Counted from the first letter of the stretch, positions 28,220-36,502 are shown. The stretch: DNA of 64,000 bases from Vibrio agarilyticus (GCF_012641465.1 NZ_JABAIK010000006.1:62001-126000), one strand, 5' to 3'. Notes: generated by a model not told the origin, from the sequence alone. Made by a program: numbers and translations.

Positions 28220-28247
28220 ATGGGCTACACGGTTCACTGTAGCCCAT
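28220..28247 (-). other. Perfect hairpin between the large secreted protein and ART genes
   Basis: ATGGGCTACA (28220-28229) and TGTAGCCCAT (28238-28247) pair over ten bases around an eight-base loop within the 63-base intercistronic gap. Its transcript-side 3' arm ends about 13 bases before the ART start codon. No T-run follows. It may set the ratio of the two products by partial attenuation, mRNA cleavage or ribosome-site masking. Confidence 0.6.
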
Positions 28248-28269
28248 AATTAAAACATCAAATTAATTA

Positions 28270-31200
28270 TTAAATAGGGCAAGTCATTAACTTTATTTTT
28301 TTACTTCCCGCCTGCTTTGCCGCTGACTTTTTAACGAGCCCTTTTGCAAGATCGCCTAGGCCAGCCGCAGGATTCATTTCTTGAAGTGTCGATTTAACGA
28401 TTGCACCTGCAATATCTTTCGCTTCAACTTTTGCCGCGACTCGATTAACTTGAACTAATGCACCCGATGTTGGCTTAAGATCATTGATAATAACACCAGC
28501 GCCTTGACCTAATAGCTTTGACGGCTTATGAGTAACAAACTTATTTGGTTTTAAGAATGAGTCCATGTTTGATGCTACACCTGTAAAGAACATGGCATCG
28601 CCTAATAAGCCCAAAGCCGCACCTAGACCATCTTTTTTCTCAAAAGATTCAACTGTACCCCAAATAGGAATAAACATTTGTAAAACAGCAAATAAAGTAT
28701 CTCGGTTTGTTTGAACGGTTTTAAGATCCCATTTATGCTTTTTCATCATTTCAGAAACAATATGATAATAAGCATCTTTCATGGTATCGGAGCTATTATC
28801 TCTCGTGATGTAAAATAATCCGCATTGCCAATGAATCTTTTCAAGCCCTAAAGCACCTGGTTTCGTAGGTGAGTCGTGATAGCCATATTCCCATGATGGC
28901 TTACTACACCATTTATCTGCATGATTTTTATTCATTGCCTCAAATAATTCAATATCACGAGATCCATAAGCCGTATTAGCCGACTGATCATTGTAAAATT
29001 TATATTTTTTATCAAATGAAATATTAGAAAGAGACATGAAATCATAGATATTACTGGCAGTCTTTACGCTGTAGTCAATATTAGGGCCATAAATCAGCCA
29101 GTTATTTACATCTGATTTCCAATTATTCCAAATACCATTGAAATACTCTGACCTAATATGCTCATCCACTTCCATTCCATAAACAATCCTTAACTTACTG
29201 TCTCGAACATTTTTGCCTTCCATTGGTTCAAAACCACTCAACTTAGCTTTATAATCAATTAACGTTGATAAATGCTTAGCTGCGATAGGAACAATAGCAT
29301 TAAAATAAGACTCCCACATATCTTGCACAGATTTATTGGTTGTCTTTCTTTCATTATCCAAATGTTTTGACGTAATTCTTGAATCAGAAACTCGAGATAA
29401 AAATCCTTGCTTGAGATAACTCTTCCAAAGATCCTCAACCATTTTTGCACTCAAACCATATTTAAAAAGTTGAGCACGTGCAAATAGCTCATCACTTAGA
29501 GGAATTGTTTGTACTGGATAACCGTTATCATAGGTAACAATTGCATAATGCTCAGCCAATTCCTGTTGCGCTTTATCTAGTTCAACGAGACCATCATACA
29601 CAACTTGAGATACCGTAACCGTTCCTTCAGGTTTATTATTAGCGTAGGATGATTTTCTTAAAACTTGTAATGAACTAACTGAGTTAGCCACTGGCAAAGT
29701 ATGGGTTCCCGCTCCACGCGTCCAATAGTTTCCCGTGTAATTTCCATGTTCATAAAAACGAACTTCCCATCCCTCAGGAATGTGAACTTTTACTGCTTTA
29801 TCATTAAAATCATCTAGCCAAGAGGTGCTATCTGATAATTTTAGTGTTTTGCTATTTGAATAAAATGAATCAAAAAGTGTAACGACCTGATCTTCTGGCT
29901 TCTTCATTATTTTAATAGAACTAATGCGATCATTAGCAGGTAAATCCCTTTGACCACTCCCTAGCGTCCAGTTGCTTCCACTATAATAACTTCCTTCATA
30001 AACACGAATTTCCCAACCAGCAGGAACATTCACTGAAGACGCGATATTATCGAAGTCGAAGATTGACAAATCAGGCTCATTCTCACGAATTAATACTGAT
30101 TTACCACCAGAATTCCCATGCTCAAATAACTCAATTGCTTCGCCTGTCTCTATTTCGAAATTTTCATTAGCAATAACGCCATTCAATCTAAAATTTCGAC
30201 CAACAAAATCATGAACTAGGCTATCAAAACTCATATTACTAAATTGATCATTATTAGCAATAAGCTCATCCAATACAAAGGGTTCGACACCAGTGCCAAT
30301 GTTATCAAGCATCGAGCTTTCATTGCTTTCATGAGCGATTCGTGCGTAGATAGAAGCTTTTACATTATTAAGACTTCCATAAGGATATAAGGTATCAATA
30401 AAGATCGCATCCATTGCTGCTTGTGTATAAATAGTTTGAGCACGAGTGACATCTTTCGCTTCAACATCAAAAGCTAATGCAGCGATATCTAATACGTTTT
30501 TACCAAGCAAACCTCCACCAGATTCTTTGGAATAGATTATTAGATTCATTTCATCTATGTGAATATTGCCATTTTGCTCCAAAACCGCTTTTGCTAAATC
30601 GACACCGTCTAAGCCGCTAAATTTTATCGCATGCTGGATAAAATCGAATTGATCATCTGGTGAAACCAACTCATCCAGTGGTGATGAATTTGGATCTAAA
30701 TATTTCCAGTTATCACTGCTTGTTCTATCTGTTGGGAAATAATCTCTATAATTTCCTTTAAGCTCAAAGAGATCAATTGCATTATTGTACGGGTTTTCAT
30801 ACAAATAGATATCACCCGAATTCCCATAAGTATTCCAATTTCTAGGGCCAATAAATTCCCAATGAGAATTGGATGTTCTATTGGTTGGGAAGTAGCTATA
30901 GTTAGAGCTCTTTAACCGAAATATATCTGTCTGTCCGCTATAAGGGTTGTCATAGACATACAAATCGCCTACTTTACCCTGCCCACTTCCTGACCATGTT
31001 TTAAAATTGAATGGCAGATTATAAATAGCTAACGTTTTTTCATCAGGTTCAGAGAAAGATGGTTTTGCTTTTCCTTGTTCCAAGTAAGCATTAAATTCTT
31101 TTGCGTATGTATCAAATTCACGCAGTAAGAAGTCATTACCTAATAATTTAGGAACCAGCCCACCTTCATCCATTTGAAAAGAAGGGTACATAACACTTGA

Positions 31201-32136
31201 TTGAGTCAGTGCTACACTAGCTTTAATATGATCATCAGAGCCATATTCATAAGTTGTATTTTGTGACAAATTAGTAAGAATATACTTCCTGATATAATCA
31301 GCAAAAGATTCGTTTTCTAAATTATCACCAACAATGCCTAATTCAACTGCTTTTCTAACTAAGGAGTCTAGCAAAAATTGGTTAATTTGAGAATGATATC
31401 TCAAATCAGTAAAATCAATTGAATACCCTGCGTCATTTGCCCCCTGCCAACCAAGGTTTCCTGATGTCGCCATATTTACGAGTTCTTTATATGCGTCAAA
31501 ATTATTGGTTTTCACTAAACGAAAGTCTTGATAATCTATATCAGTAAAATCACCATTCAAGTGTGAAATAAACAAACGAGCAAGCAATGGAGCAGCTATA
31601 TATTTATTCGTAATTGGGCCAGATGTAAGATCATCAGTTGCAATTTTAAATATAGATCCACTTATAGCGCTATTATTCATCACAGGATAGGTAGCACCAG
31701 CAACACTGACATTAGTGACAAGGCATTCTACGCCACTATGCTGTTCTCGAACACTTTGAGCTTCTGCAATGAGGCCAATTCCCGTCTCTCGAAACTTAGA
31801 AATAACCTTTTCGCTGCCTAATATTTTACGACTTGAACGATCAATAAATGTCATTTCAGCGATAACCAAAGGTAGCTGGTCATGGCCCGTCGTGAGTTTT
31901 TTATCGTCCATCTGACTAATTTTTACTTTACACACACCATTTTCATTACGGCTGGTAACAGAAAAGTCAGACAATATTCCATTCATTCCATTGTTTTGGT
32001 TATTATTGTTATTGTCTAGTTCTCCTTCTAAAAGGCCAGCTCCTGGGTCGATAATACTATACGCTAATGCATCTGATGACGTCATACTGATGCTTAGCAC
32101 CGCCATAATAGAGGCAGATAAAAGACTATATCTCAT
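28270..32136 (-). CDS. Large secreted multidomain protein, putative partner of the ART
   Basis: A 1288-residue protein of unrecognised family. Visible order: Sec signal peptide cleaved after ALA at 25; Asn-rich linker 42-49; globular region to about 380; two repeats of about 42 residues (390-430 and 440-480) of the form D[LI]Y[VL]Y[DE]NPY...YFPT.RTS..W.[FY][IL]; helical region; two beta/gamma-crystallin-like modules (about 666-745 and 751-826, each with GWE[IV]R[VF]YE, GS/GN-Y-x-G and LP..RISS/SVSS patterns). A C-terminal 460 residues follow with a hydrophobic segment (1148-1190, FIPIWGTVESF then GLGAALGLLGDAMFF) like those in large toxins. Y-x-YGS-xxx-[IV]-KAS occurs twice (296-307, 584-595). 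There are few cysteines (69, 138, 1077, 1105, 1286). Being first in a two-gene unit with an exported ART, it could bind host surfaces or translocate the enzyme; it could also be an independent effector. The function is not established. Confidence 0.75.
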   Translation of the reverse strand: MRYSLLSASIMAVLSISMTSSDALAYSIIDPGAGLLEGELDNNNNNQNNGMNGILSDFSVTSRNENGVCKVKISQMDDKKLTTGHDQLPLVIAEMTFIDRSSRKILGSEKVISKFRETGIGLIAEAQSVREQHSGVECLVTNVSVAGATYPVMNNSAISGSIFKIATDDLTSGPITNKYIAAPLLARLFISHLNGDFTDIDYQDFRLVKTNNFDAYKELVNMATSGNLGWQGANDAGYSIDFTDLRYHSQINQFLLDSLVRKAVELGIVGDNLENESFADYIRKYILTNLSQNTTYEYGSDDHIKASVALTQSSVMYPSFQMDEGGLVPKLLGNDFLLREFDTYAKEFNAYLEQGKAKPSFSEPDEKTLAIYNLPFNFKTWSGSGQGKVGDLYVYDNPYSGQTDIFRLKSSNYSYFPTNRTSNSHWEFIGPRNWNTYGNSGDIYLYENPYNNAIDLFELKGNYRDYFPTDRTSSDNWKYLDPNSSPLDELVSPDDQFDFIQHAIKFSGLDGVDLAKAVLEQNGNIHIDEMNLIIYSKESGGGLLGKNVLDIAALAFDVEAKDVTRAQTIYTQAAMDAIFIDTLYPYGSLNNVKASIYARIAHESNESSMLDNIGTGVEPFVLDELIANNDQFSNMSFDSLVHDFVGRNFRLNGVIANENFEIETGEAIELFEHGNSGGKSVLIRENEPDLSIFDFDNIASSVNVPAGWEIRVYEGSYYSGSNWTLGSGQRDLPANDRISSIKIMKKPEDQVVTLFDSFYSNSKTLKLSDSTSWLDDFNDKAVKVHIPEGWEVRFYEHGNYTGNYWTRGAGTHTLPVANSVSSLQVLRKSSYANNKPEGTVTVSQVVYDGLVELDKAQQELAEHYAIVTYDNGYPVQTIPLSDELFARAQLFKYGLSAKMVEDLWKSYLKQGFLSRVSDSRITSKHLDNERKTTNKSVQDMWESYFNAIVPIAAKHLSTLIDYKAKLSGFEPMEGKNVRDSKLRIVYGMEVDEHIRSEYFNGIWNNWKSDVNNWLIYGPNIDYSVKTASNIYDFMSLSNISFDKKYKFYNDQSANTAYGSRDIELFEAMNKNHADKWCSKPSWEYGYHDSPTKPGALGLEKIHWQCGLFYITRDNSSDTMKDAYYHIVSEMMKKHKWDLKTVQTNRDTLFAVLQMFIPIWGTVESFEKKDGLGAALGLLGDAMFFTGVASNMDSFLKPNKFVTHKPSKLLGQGAGVIINDLKPTSGALVQVNRVAAKVEAKDIAGAIVKSTLQEMNPAAGLGDLAKGLVKKSAAKQAGSKKIKLMTCPI

Positions 32137-32187
32137 ATTTATTGCTCACTGATTTTTAAGCTTTCAATGCTTGTATACGTAATTTGA

Positions 32188-32228
32188 ATGCTACAAAAAA
32201 TACAGGAGCTGAATTTGATATAAATCAA
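32188..32228 (-). promoter_or_regulatory. Predicted FNR-dependent promoter of toxin operon
   Basis: TTGAT-ATAA-ATCAA at 32215-32228 matches the FNR consensus TTGAT-N4-ATCAA at every conserved base. On the minus strand TAGCAT (32193-32188) can serve as a -10. A start near 32180 would put the FNR centre at about -41.5, the standard class II activating position. The leader to the ATG would be about 44 bases. CRP-like recognition is less likely because the half sites lack the TGTGA guanine-thymine pattern. Confidence 0.55.
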
Positions 32229-32454
32229 TATTAACCTGACTCAAACTAACGCTCATCAGACCAGAAACAAAATAACTCATCCAACCAGTTGTTTTTTCTA
32301 CTCTTGATCTTAACCAAACTGGTAATTATTAATTTGTAATTTATAAATTCAAATCAATTACTTAATGAATTGTAGGTAAAGTGAATACATCAATGCCACC
32401 AATGATAGATTCAATCACTAGCTATAAATTGTAAAAGCCGAGTTAAATATAACC

Positions 32455-32494
32455 AAAAAAGGATAATTAATGATAATTAGTCAATAATTTATCC
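32455..32494 (-). terminator. Possible weak terminator after fbpC
   Basis: On the minus strand GGATAA (32494-32489) and TTATCC (32466-32461) can pair, with partial pairing inside, and six Ts follow directly (32460-32455). The stem is AT-rich, so termination may be leaky and fbpABC transcripts may read into the toxin genes. Confidence 0.35.
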
Positions 32495-32571
32495 ACACCT
32501 CTTCAATAACGCAGCTTATACAGTCCGAGAGGATTAATTGCCGATGTTAATTTTTGATAAGTTTAATAAAT

Positions 32572-32586
32572 TGATAATTATTATTT
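32572..32586. promoter_or_regulatory. Fur-box-like sequence downstream of fbpC
   Basis: TGATAATTATTATTT agrees with 12 of 14 conserved bases of the Fur 7-1-7 palindrome TGATAAT-N-ATTATCA. It is about 440 bases upstream of the toxin start and directly after the fbpC stop codon. In such AT-rich DNA a chance match is possible. Confidence 0.3.
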
Positions 32587-32597
32587 TCAATTTCTAG

Positions 32598-33632
32598 CTA
32601 AAACGCCAACACCCCTTGGGTTGTTACTTTAACGGCAACCGCTTGACCAATCATCAGTGGCTCTGATGAGCTCGCATAGAGCTTGTGGCCATTTGCATCA
32701 ATCACATAACGGCAGTGATCGCCCATAAATTGCTGCTCCATGACGTGAACAGCGCTCTCTTCAGCTGCATCAATCAAGACATGTTGAGGCCGCAGTAAGA
32801 GCTCACACCATTCATCCAGCTCAATCGGCTGCTGGGCTGTTGCTTCAATCACGCCAAATTCCGTATCGAACAAGTTCTCAGCAATTCGTTTGGCTCGCAA
32901 ATAGCTGCCCCCGCCTAAAAAGTCTGCGACAAACTTACTCGATGGTTGGTAATACAACTCACTCGCCGTCCCATATTGCTCAATAACACCATGATTCATC
33001 ACCGCCATTTTATCGGCAAACGCGAACGCTTCTTCGCGAGAATGAGTGACAAAAATAGCCGTAACACCTTGTTGTTTGAACAATCGGCGAATTTCTCCAA
33101 TCAGTTCGTGTCTCACTTGGGTGTCAATATTGGAAAACGGCTCATCGAGTAACAGCAGATCAGGCTTATAAGCCAGCGCCCGTGCAATCGCGACACGTTG
33201 CTGCTGGCCACCCGACAGTTGGTGCGGGTAACGGGAGGCAAAATCATTCAAGTGCACCAGGGCCAGCATCTCTTCAATCTTTTGCTTTCGCTCTGTCGCG
33301 CTCATAGCACGTAGACCAAACCCCACATTTTGCGCCACCGTCAAATGCGGAAATAGAGCATAATCTTGAAAAATCATGCCAATATTGCGTTTTTCTGGTG
33401 CTAGCCACTGCTTTCCATCGTCCATGACTCGACCATTAAGATGCAATTTCCCTTCGCTTATTGGCTGTAAACCGGCAATGGCTTTGAGCAACGTAGTTTT
33501 GCCGCAGCCACTGGCGCCAAGCAAACAGACAATTTCACCGCGTTCAACCTCCAATGACAAGTCATCCAGTACCGAGGTATCCCCATCGTAATGACAGCTT
33601 AAATGGCGAATAGATAAGGCACTGTGCATCAT
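32598..33632 (-). CDS. fbpC: Ferric-ion ABC transporter ATP-binding protein FbpC
   Basis: ATPase of the FbpABC ferric importer, 344 residues. Walker A is GASGCGKTT, Q-loop MIFQDYALFPH, signature LSGGQQQRVAIARAL, Walker B LLLLDEPFSNID, H-loop FVTHSREEA. The C-terminal 100 residues form the TOBE-like regulatory domain seen in FbpC/PotA relatives. Its ATG overlaps the fbpB stop (ATGA). Last gene of the iron operon; downstream lies the AT-rich toxin insertion instead of the mutase gene adjacent in V. cholerae. Confidence 0.93.
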   Translation of the reverse strand: MMHSALSIRHLSCHYDGDTSVLDDLSLEVERGEIVCLLGASGCGKTTLLKAIAGLQPISEGKLHLNGRVMDDGKQWLAPEKRNIGMIFQDYALFPHLTVAQNVGFGLRAMSATERKQKIEEMLALVHLNDFASRYPHQLSGGQQQRVAIARALAYKPDLLLLDEPFSNIDTQVRHELIGEIRRLFKQQGVTAIFVTHSREEAFAFADKMAVMNHGVIEQYGTASELYYQPSSKFVADFLGGGSYLRAKRIAENLFDTEFGVIEATAQQPIELDEWCELLLRPQHVLIDAAEESAVHVMEQQFMGDHCRYVIDANGHKLYASSSEPLMIGQAVAVKVTTQGVLAF

Positions 33633-35254
33633 TTCATTTGCTCCAAAGAACGATTAACTAATACCAAGGGCAGCAGTCCAACCAAGACCAAAATCACCGC
33701 GGGCATTGCTGCTAACTCCAATTGTTCATCCGATGCGAAGTTGTAGACATAAGTGGCCAAGGTTTCGAAATTGAACGGCCGTAATAATAAGGATGCATTA
33801 AGCTCCTTCATTGATTCAATGAAAACCAACAACGCAGCAATAAGTGCGCCTCGGCGGATCAGCGGAAAATGGACTCGGCGTAACATCTCATTCGCGCTGC
33901 ATCCCATTGTACGAGAAGCCATATCTAATGACGGAGAAACTTTGGCAAGACTGCTCTCAATACTGCCAATCGCCACCGCAGAAAATCGCACGACCAAAGC
34001 AAAAATAATGGCAAACATGGAGCCGGAAAATAGCAAGCCAGGCCGCCCCCAATCCAACACTTTTGCCATGTCGTTAATGCTGCGATCAACAAATAAGACT
34101 GCGACCATGACACCAATCGCCAACACAGTGCCGGGAACGGCGTACCCCAGTGACGATAAACGCATAAACGTTCGAGCGCGGCGCAGCCCTGTCAGACGCT
34201 GATAAAAATTGACCACCAGTGCCACCAGCACCGCCAGTACCGCCGCTGAGAGTGAGACATAGAGGCTGTTCAGCGCGTAACTAGCAAATTCATCGGTCCA
34301 ACTTTGAGCAAAATAACGATAGCCATACAGGGCCAATTGCCCCAAGGGCAACACGAAAGCCACGATGACTAGACCCCAGCACCACAAAAGCGCAAGCCAT
34401 TTACGCCAGCCGGTAAGACGATAGCGCTGCGACTCACCACGACGAAACTGATTTTGAAACAGTTTTTGTTTGCGGCGGCTGTAACGCTCTGAAGAGAGCA
34501 GCGCCAACACGACGAGCAGCATCAACGCTGAAATTTTGGCCGCCGCCGTCAAGCTCGAATAACCAAGCCAAGTATCGTAAACCGCGGTGGTCAATGTGTT
34601 CACGGCAAAGTAACTTACCGTGCCAAAATCCCCTATTGTCTCCATTGCGACAAGAGACAGTGCTACGGCAATAGCCGGACGCGCAAGCGGAAGCGACACA
34701 CGAGTAAAACTTTGCCAAGGTGAGCATTTTAACAGCCGAGCGGACTGCAATAAGCTGATATTTTGCTCCATGAAAGCGGCGCGACAAAGCAAGTAAACAT
34801 AAGGATAGAGCACCAATGCCAATACAACGGCTGCGCCGCCAAGGGTACGAATATCAAAGAACCAGTAATCGCCAGCTTGCCAGCCAGTTAGGTTCCGCAA
34901 CCCCATTTGAATCGGGCCTGCGTAATCAAACCAGTCGGTAAACACATAACCAACAATGTAACCCGGCATTGCCAAAGGCAAAACAAGCGCCCACTGTAAA
35001 ATACGTTCGCTTGGTAATCGGCACATCGCCATCAGCCAAGCACTAGGAATACCAAACAGCAATGAAAGTAGCATTACCGCCAGCGTCAACCAGATCGTAT
35101 TGAGGGTGTAGGTCGGTAACACAGTCGCAAATAGATGCGAAAACAAGGCATCGGTTTCACCGACGGCGGTGTAAAAAATGGCGATAATAGGCAAAACCAG
35201 CAGTAACGTCACTGCGCTGCTGCTGGTTTGCCAAAGAGAGCTGATTTTGTTCAT
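33629..35254 (-). CDS. fbpB: Ferric-ion ABC transporter permease FbpB
   Basis: Fused double permease of 541 residues with about 12 membrane helices, two homologous halves and two EAA loops (LLKCSPWQSFTRVSLPLARPA and TMGCSANEMLRRVHFPLIRRG). This is the usual FbpB arrangement. I chose the ATG at 35252-35254 preceded by AAGGTAAC. The frame extends 17 codons upstream into the fbpA-fbpB gap with no ribosome site. It imports iron released by FbpA. Confidence 0.93.
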   Translation of the reverse strand: MNKISSLWQTSSSAVTLLLVLPIIAIFYTAVGETDALFSHLFATVLPTYTLNTIWLTLAVMLLSLLFGIPSAWLMAMCRLPSERILQWALVLPLAMPGYIVGYVFTDWFDYAGPIQMGLRNLTGWQAGDYWFFDIRTLGGAAVVLALVLYPYVYLLCRAAFMEQNISLLQSARLLKCSPWQSFTRVSLPLARPAIAVALSLVAMETIGDFGTVSYFAVNTLTTAVYDTWLGYSSLTAAAKISALMLLVVLALLSSERYSRRKQKLFQNQFRRGESQRYRLTGWRKWLALLWCWGLVIVAFVLPLGQLALYGYRYFAQSWTDEFASYALNSLYVSLSAAVLAVLVALVVNFYQRLTGLRRARTFMRLSSLGYAVPGTVLAIGVMVAVLFVDRSINDMAKVLDWGRPGLLFSGSMFAIIFALVVRFSAVAIGSIESSLAKVSPSLDMASRTMGCSANEMLRRVHFPLIRRGALIAALLVFIESMKELNASLLLRPFNFETLATYVYNFASDEQLELAAMPAVILVLVGLLPLVLVNRSLEQMK

Positions 35255-35307
35255 GTTACCTTGGCCAACGATATATTTATCAACATATGCCAAGCAAAAA
35301 GCCAAAG

Positions 35308-36339
35308 TTACAAATCAAATTTTACTTCATCAATCAATTTGATTGCCGCTTGGTGGTGGCTTGCAATGTCATCAAGCGAAATCGTATCCGCTTTAAATTC
35401 CCCCCATGACGCCACTAATTCTGATGGAGCGACATCGGCTTTAACTGGGTATTCATAATTCACTTCAGCATACATGCTTTGAGCCTGATCGCCGACCAAA
35501 AATTCCATTAACTTCAGTGCATTGTCACGATTTGGCGCGTATTTCGCCATCGCCATACCCGACACATTCACATGGGTACCCGTCGTGTTTTGGTTGGGGA
35601 AGTTAATGTAAACCGCATCTGCCCAAGCTTGCTGCTCTTTATCGTTGACCATTTTGCCTAGGTAGTAACTGTTACCAAGTGAAACGTCACACAAACCTTC
35701 TTTAATCGCTTTCACTTGAGCGCGATCATTACCTTGTGGCTTACGCGCTAAATTGGCTTTAACACCTTCCAACCACGCTTTGGTTGCCGCTTCACCCTGC
35801 TCAGCTATCATGGCCGAGACTAAAGAGACATTGTAAGGATGCTTACCACTGCGCGTGCAAATTTTGCCTTTATAAGTCGGCGAGGCGAGATCGGCATAGG
35901 TAAACTCTTGTCCCAGACGGCCTACACGGTCACGTGACGAGTAAACATTGCGCGTACGAACCGTCAACGCAAACCATTCGTTTTCATTGTCTTGGTATTG
36001 TGCCGGTACGTTTGTTTCAATGATTTTGCTTTCAACAGGTTGCACTAAACCTTTCTCTGTCAGCTCCGCCAAACGACTAATATCGGTGGTTAGGATCACA
36101 TCAGCAGGACTGTACTCGCCCTCTTGCGCCAACTTTTCAGCTAACCCTTTCTTGGCAAATTTAACGTTAACTTTGATGCCAGTTTCTTTGGTAAATTCAT
36201 CAAACATAGGCTCAACAAGAAACGGTTGGCGATAAGAGTAAACATTCACTTCTTCTGCAGCAATGGCGGGAGCGACAACCATCGCGTTGGTGGTGAGGCC
36301 AGCACCAACAAGTGCGGCAAGTGTGAGCATTTTTTTCAT
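35308..36339 (-). CDS. fbpA: Periplasmic ferric-ion-binding protein FbpA
   Basis: Iron-binding component of FbpABC, 343 residues, with a Sec signal peptide cleaved after AIA near residue 27. The mature start AEEVNVYSYRQPFLVEPM and the SLGNSYYLGKM segment with the paired tyrosines that coordinate Fe3+ are typical of FbpA/FutA proteins. The V. cholerae fbpABC system is iron-regulated through Fur. The first gene of the operon; a TATAAT promoter and a partial Fur-like site lie just upstream. Confidence 0.94.
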   Translation of the reverse strand: MKKMLTLAALVGAGLTTNAMVVAPAIAAEEVNVYSYRQPFLVEPMFDEFTKETGIKVNVKFAKKGLAEKLAQEGEYSPADVILTTDISRLAELTEKGLVQPVESKIIETNVPAQYQDNENEWFALTVRTRNVYSSRDRVGRLGQEFTYADLASPTYKGKICTRSGKHPYNVSLVSAMIAEQGEAATKAWLEGVKANLARKPQGNDRAQVKAIKEGLCDVSLGNSYYLGKMVNDKEQQAWADAVYINFPNQNTTGTHVNVSGMAMAKYAPNRDNALKLMEFLVGDQAQSMYAEVNYEYPVKADVAPSELVASWGEFKADTISLDDIASHHQAAIKLIDEVKFDL

Positions 36340-36371
36340 TTGACTGTCCCTAGGCTAATTAATGATCGCAA

Positions 36372-36422
36372 TACGAATATTTATCAGTTGCGTTATTATA
36401 ATCAACCCCAATCCTATCACAA
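36372..36422 (-). promoter_or_regulatory. Predicted fbpA promoter with candidate Fur site
   Basis: On the minus strand TTGTGA (36422-36417), a 16-base spacer and a perfect TATAAT (36400-36395) form a sigma-70 promoter. Just downstream, TGATAAATATTCGTA (36386-36372) matches about 10 of 14 Fur-palindrome bases and would cover the transcription start, as expected for iron repression. The Fur part is a moderate match only. Confidence 0.5.
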
Positions 36423-36431
36423 TCTAATAAC

Positions 36432-36455
36432 AAAAAAACCCGCCAAAAAGGCGGG
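36432..36455 (-). terminator. Terminator of amtB
   Basis: CCCGCC and GGCGGG pair around AAAAA (plus-strand view). On the minus strand the stem is followed by seven Ts. It lies about 48 bases after the amtB stop codon. Confidence 0.9.
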
Positions 36456-36502
36456 CTTTGTTAACAGTTATTTCGGTGATGATGTATCACTGAGACAAAC
36501 TC

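Larger units (their letters stand above)
32137..32597. other. AT-rich upstream region of the toxin operon
   Basis: This 461-base gap between fbpC and the large secreted protein is strongly AT-rich. It contains a Fur-like sequence (32572-32586), an AT-rich terminator-like hairpin (32455-32494), an inverted pair ACCAGTT/AACTGGT (about 32284 and 32317) and a perfect FNR-type palindrome (32215-32228). No open frame with protein-like character was seen. Confidence 0.65.

Noticed and set aside
27383-28247. The hairpins at 27383-27407 and 28220-28247 as ends of a transposable unit carrying the ART gene
   Set aside because: The arms share no sequence (AGACCTCGAG versus ATGGGCTACA), and no target duplication is seen.
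29259-29450. A 63-codon minus-strand frame inside the large secreted protein gene
   Set aside because: It is an out-of-frame shadow of the 1288-residue coding sequence.
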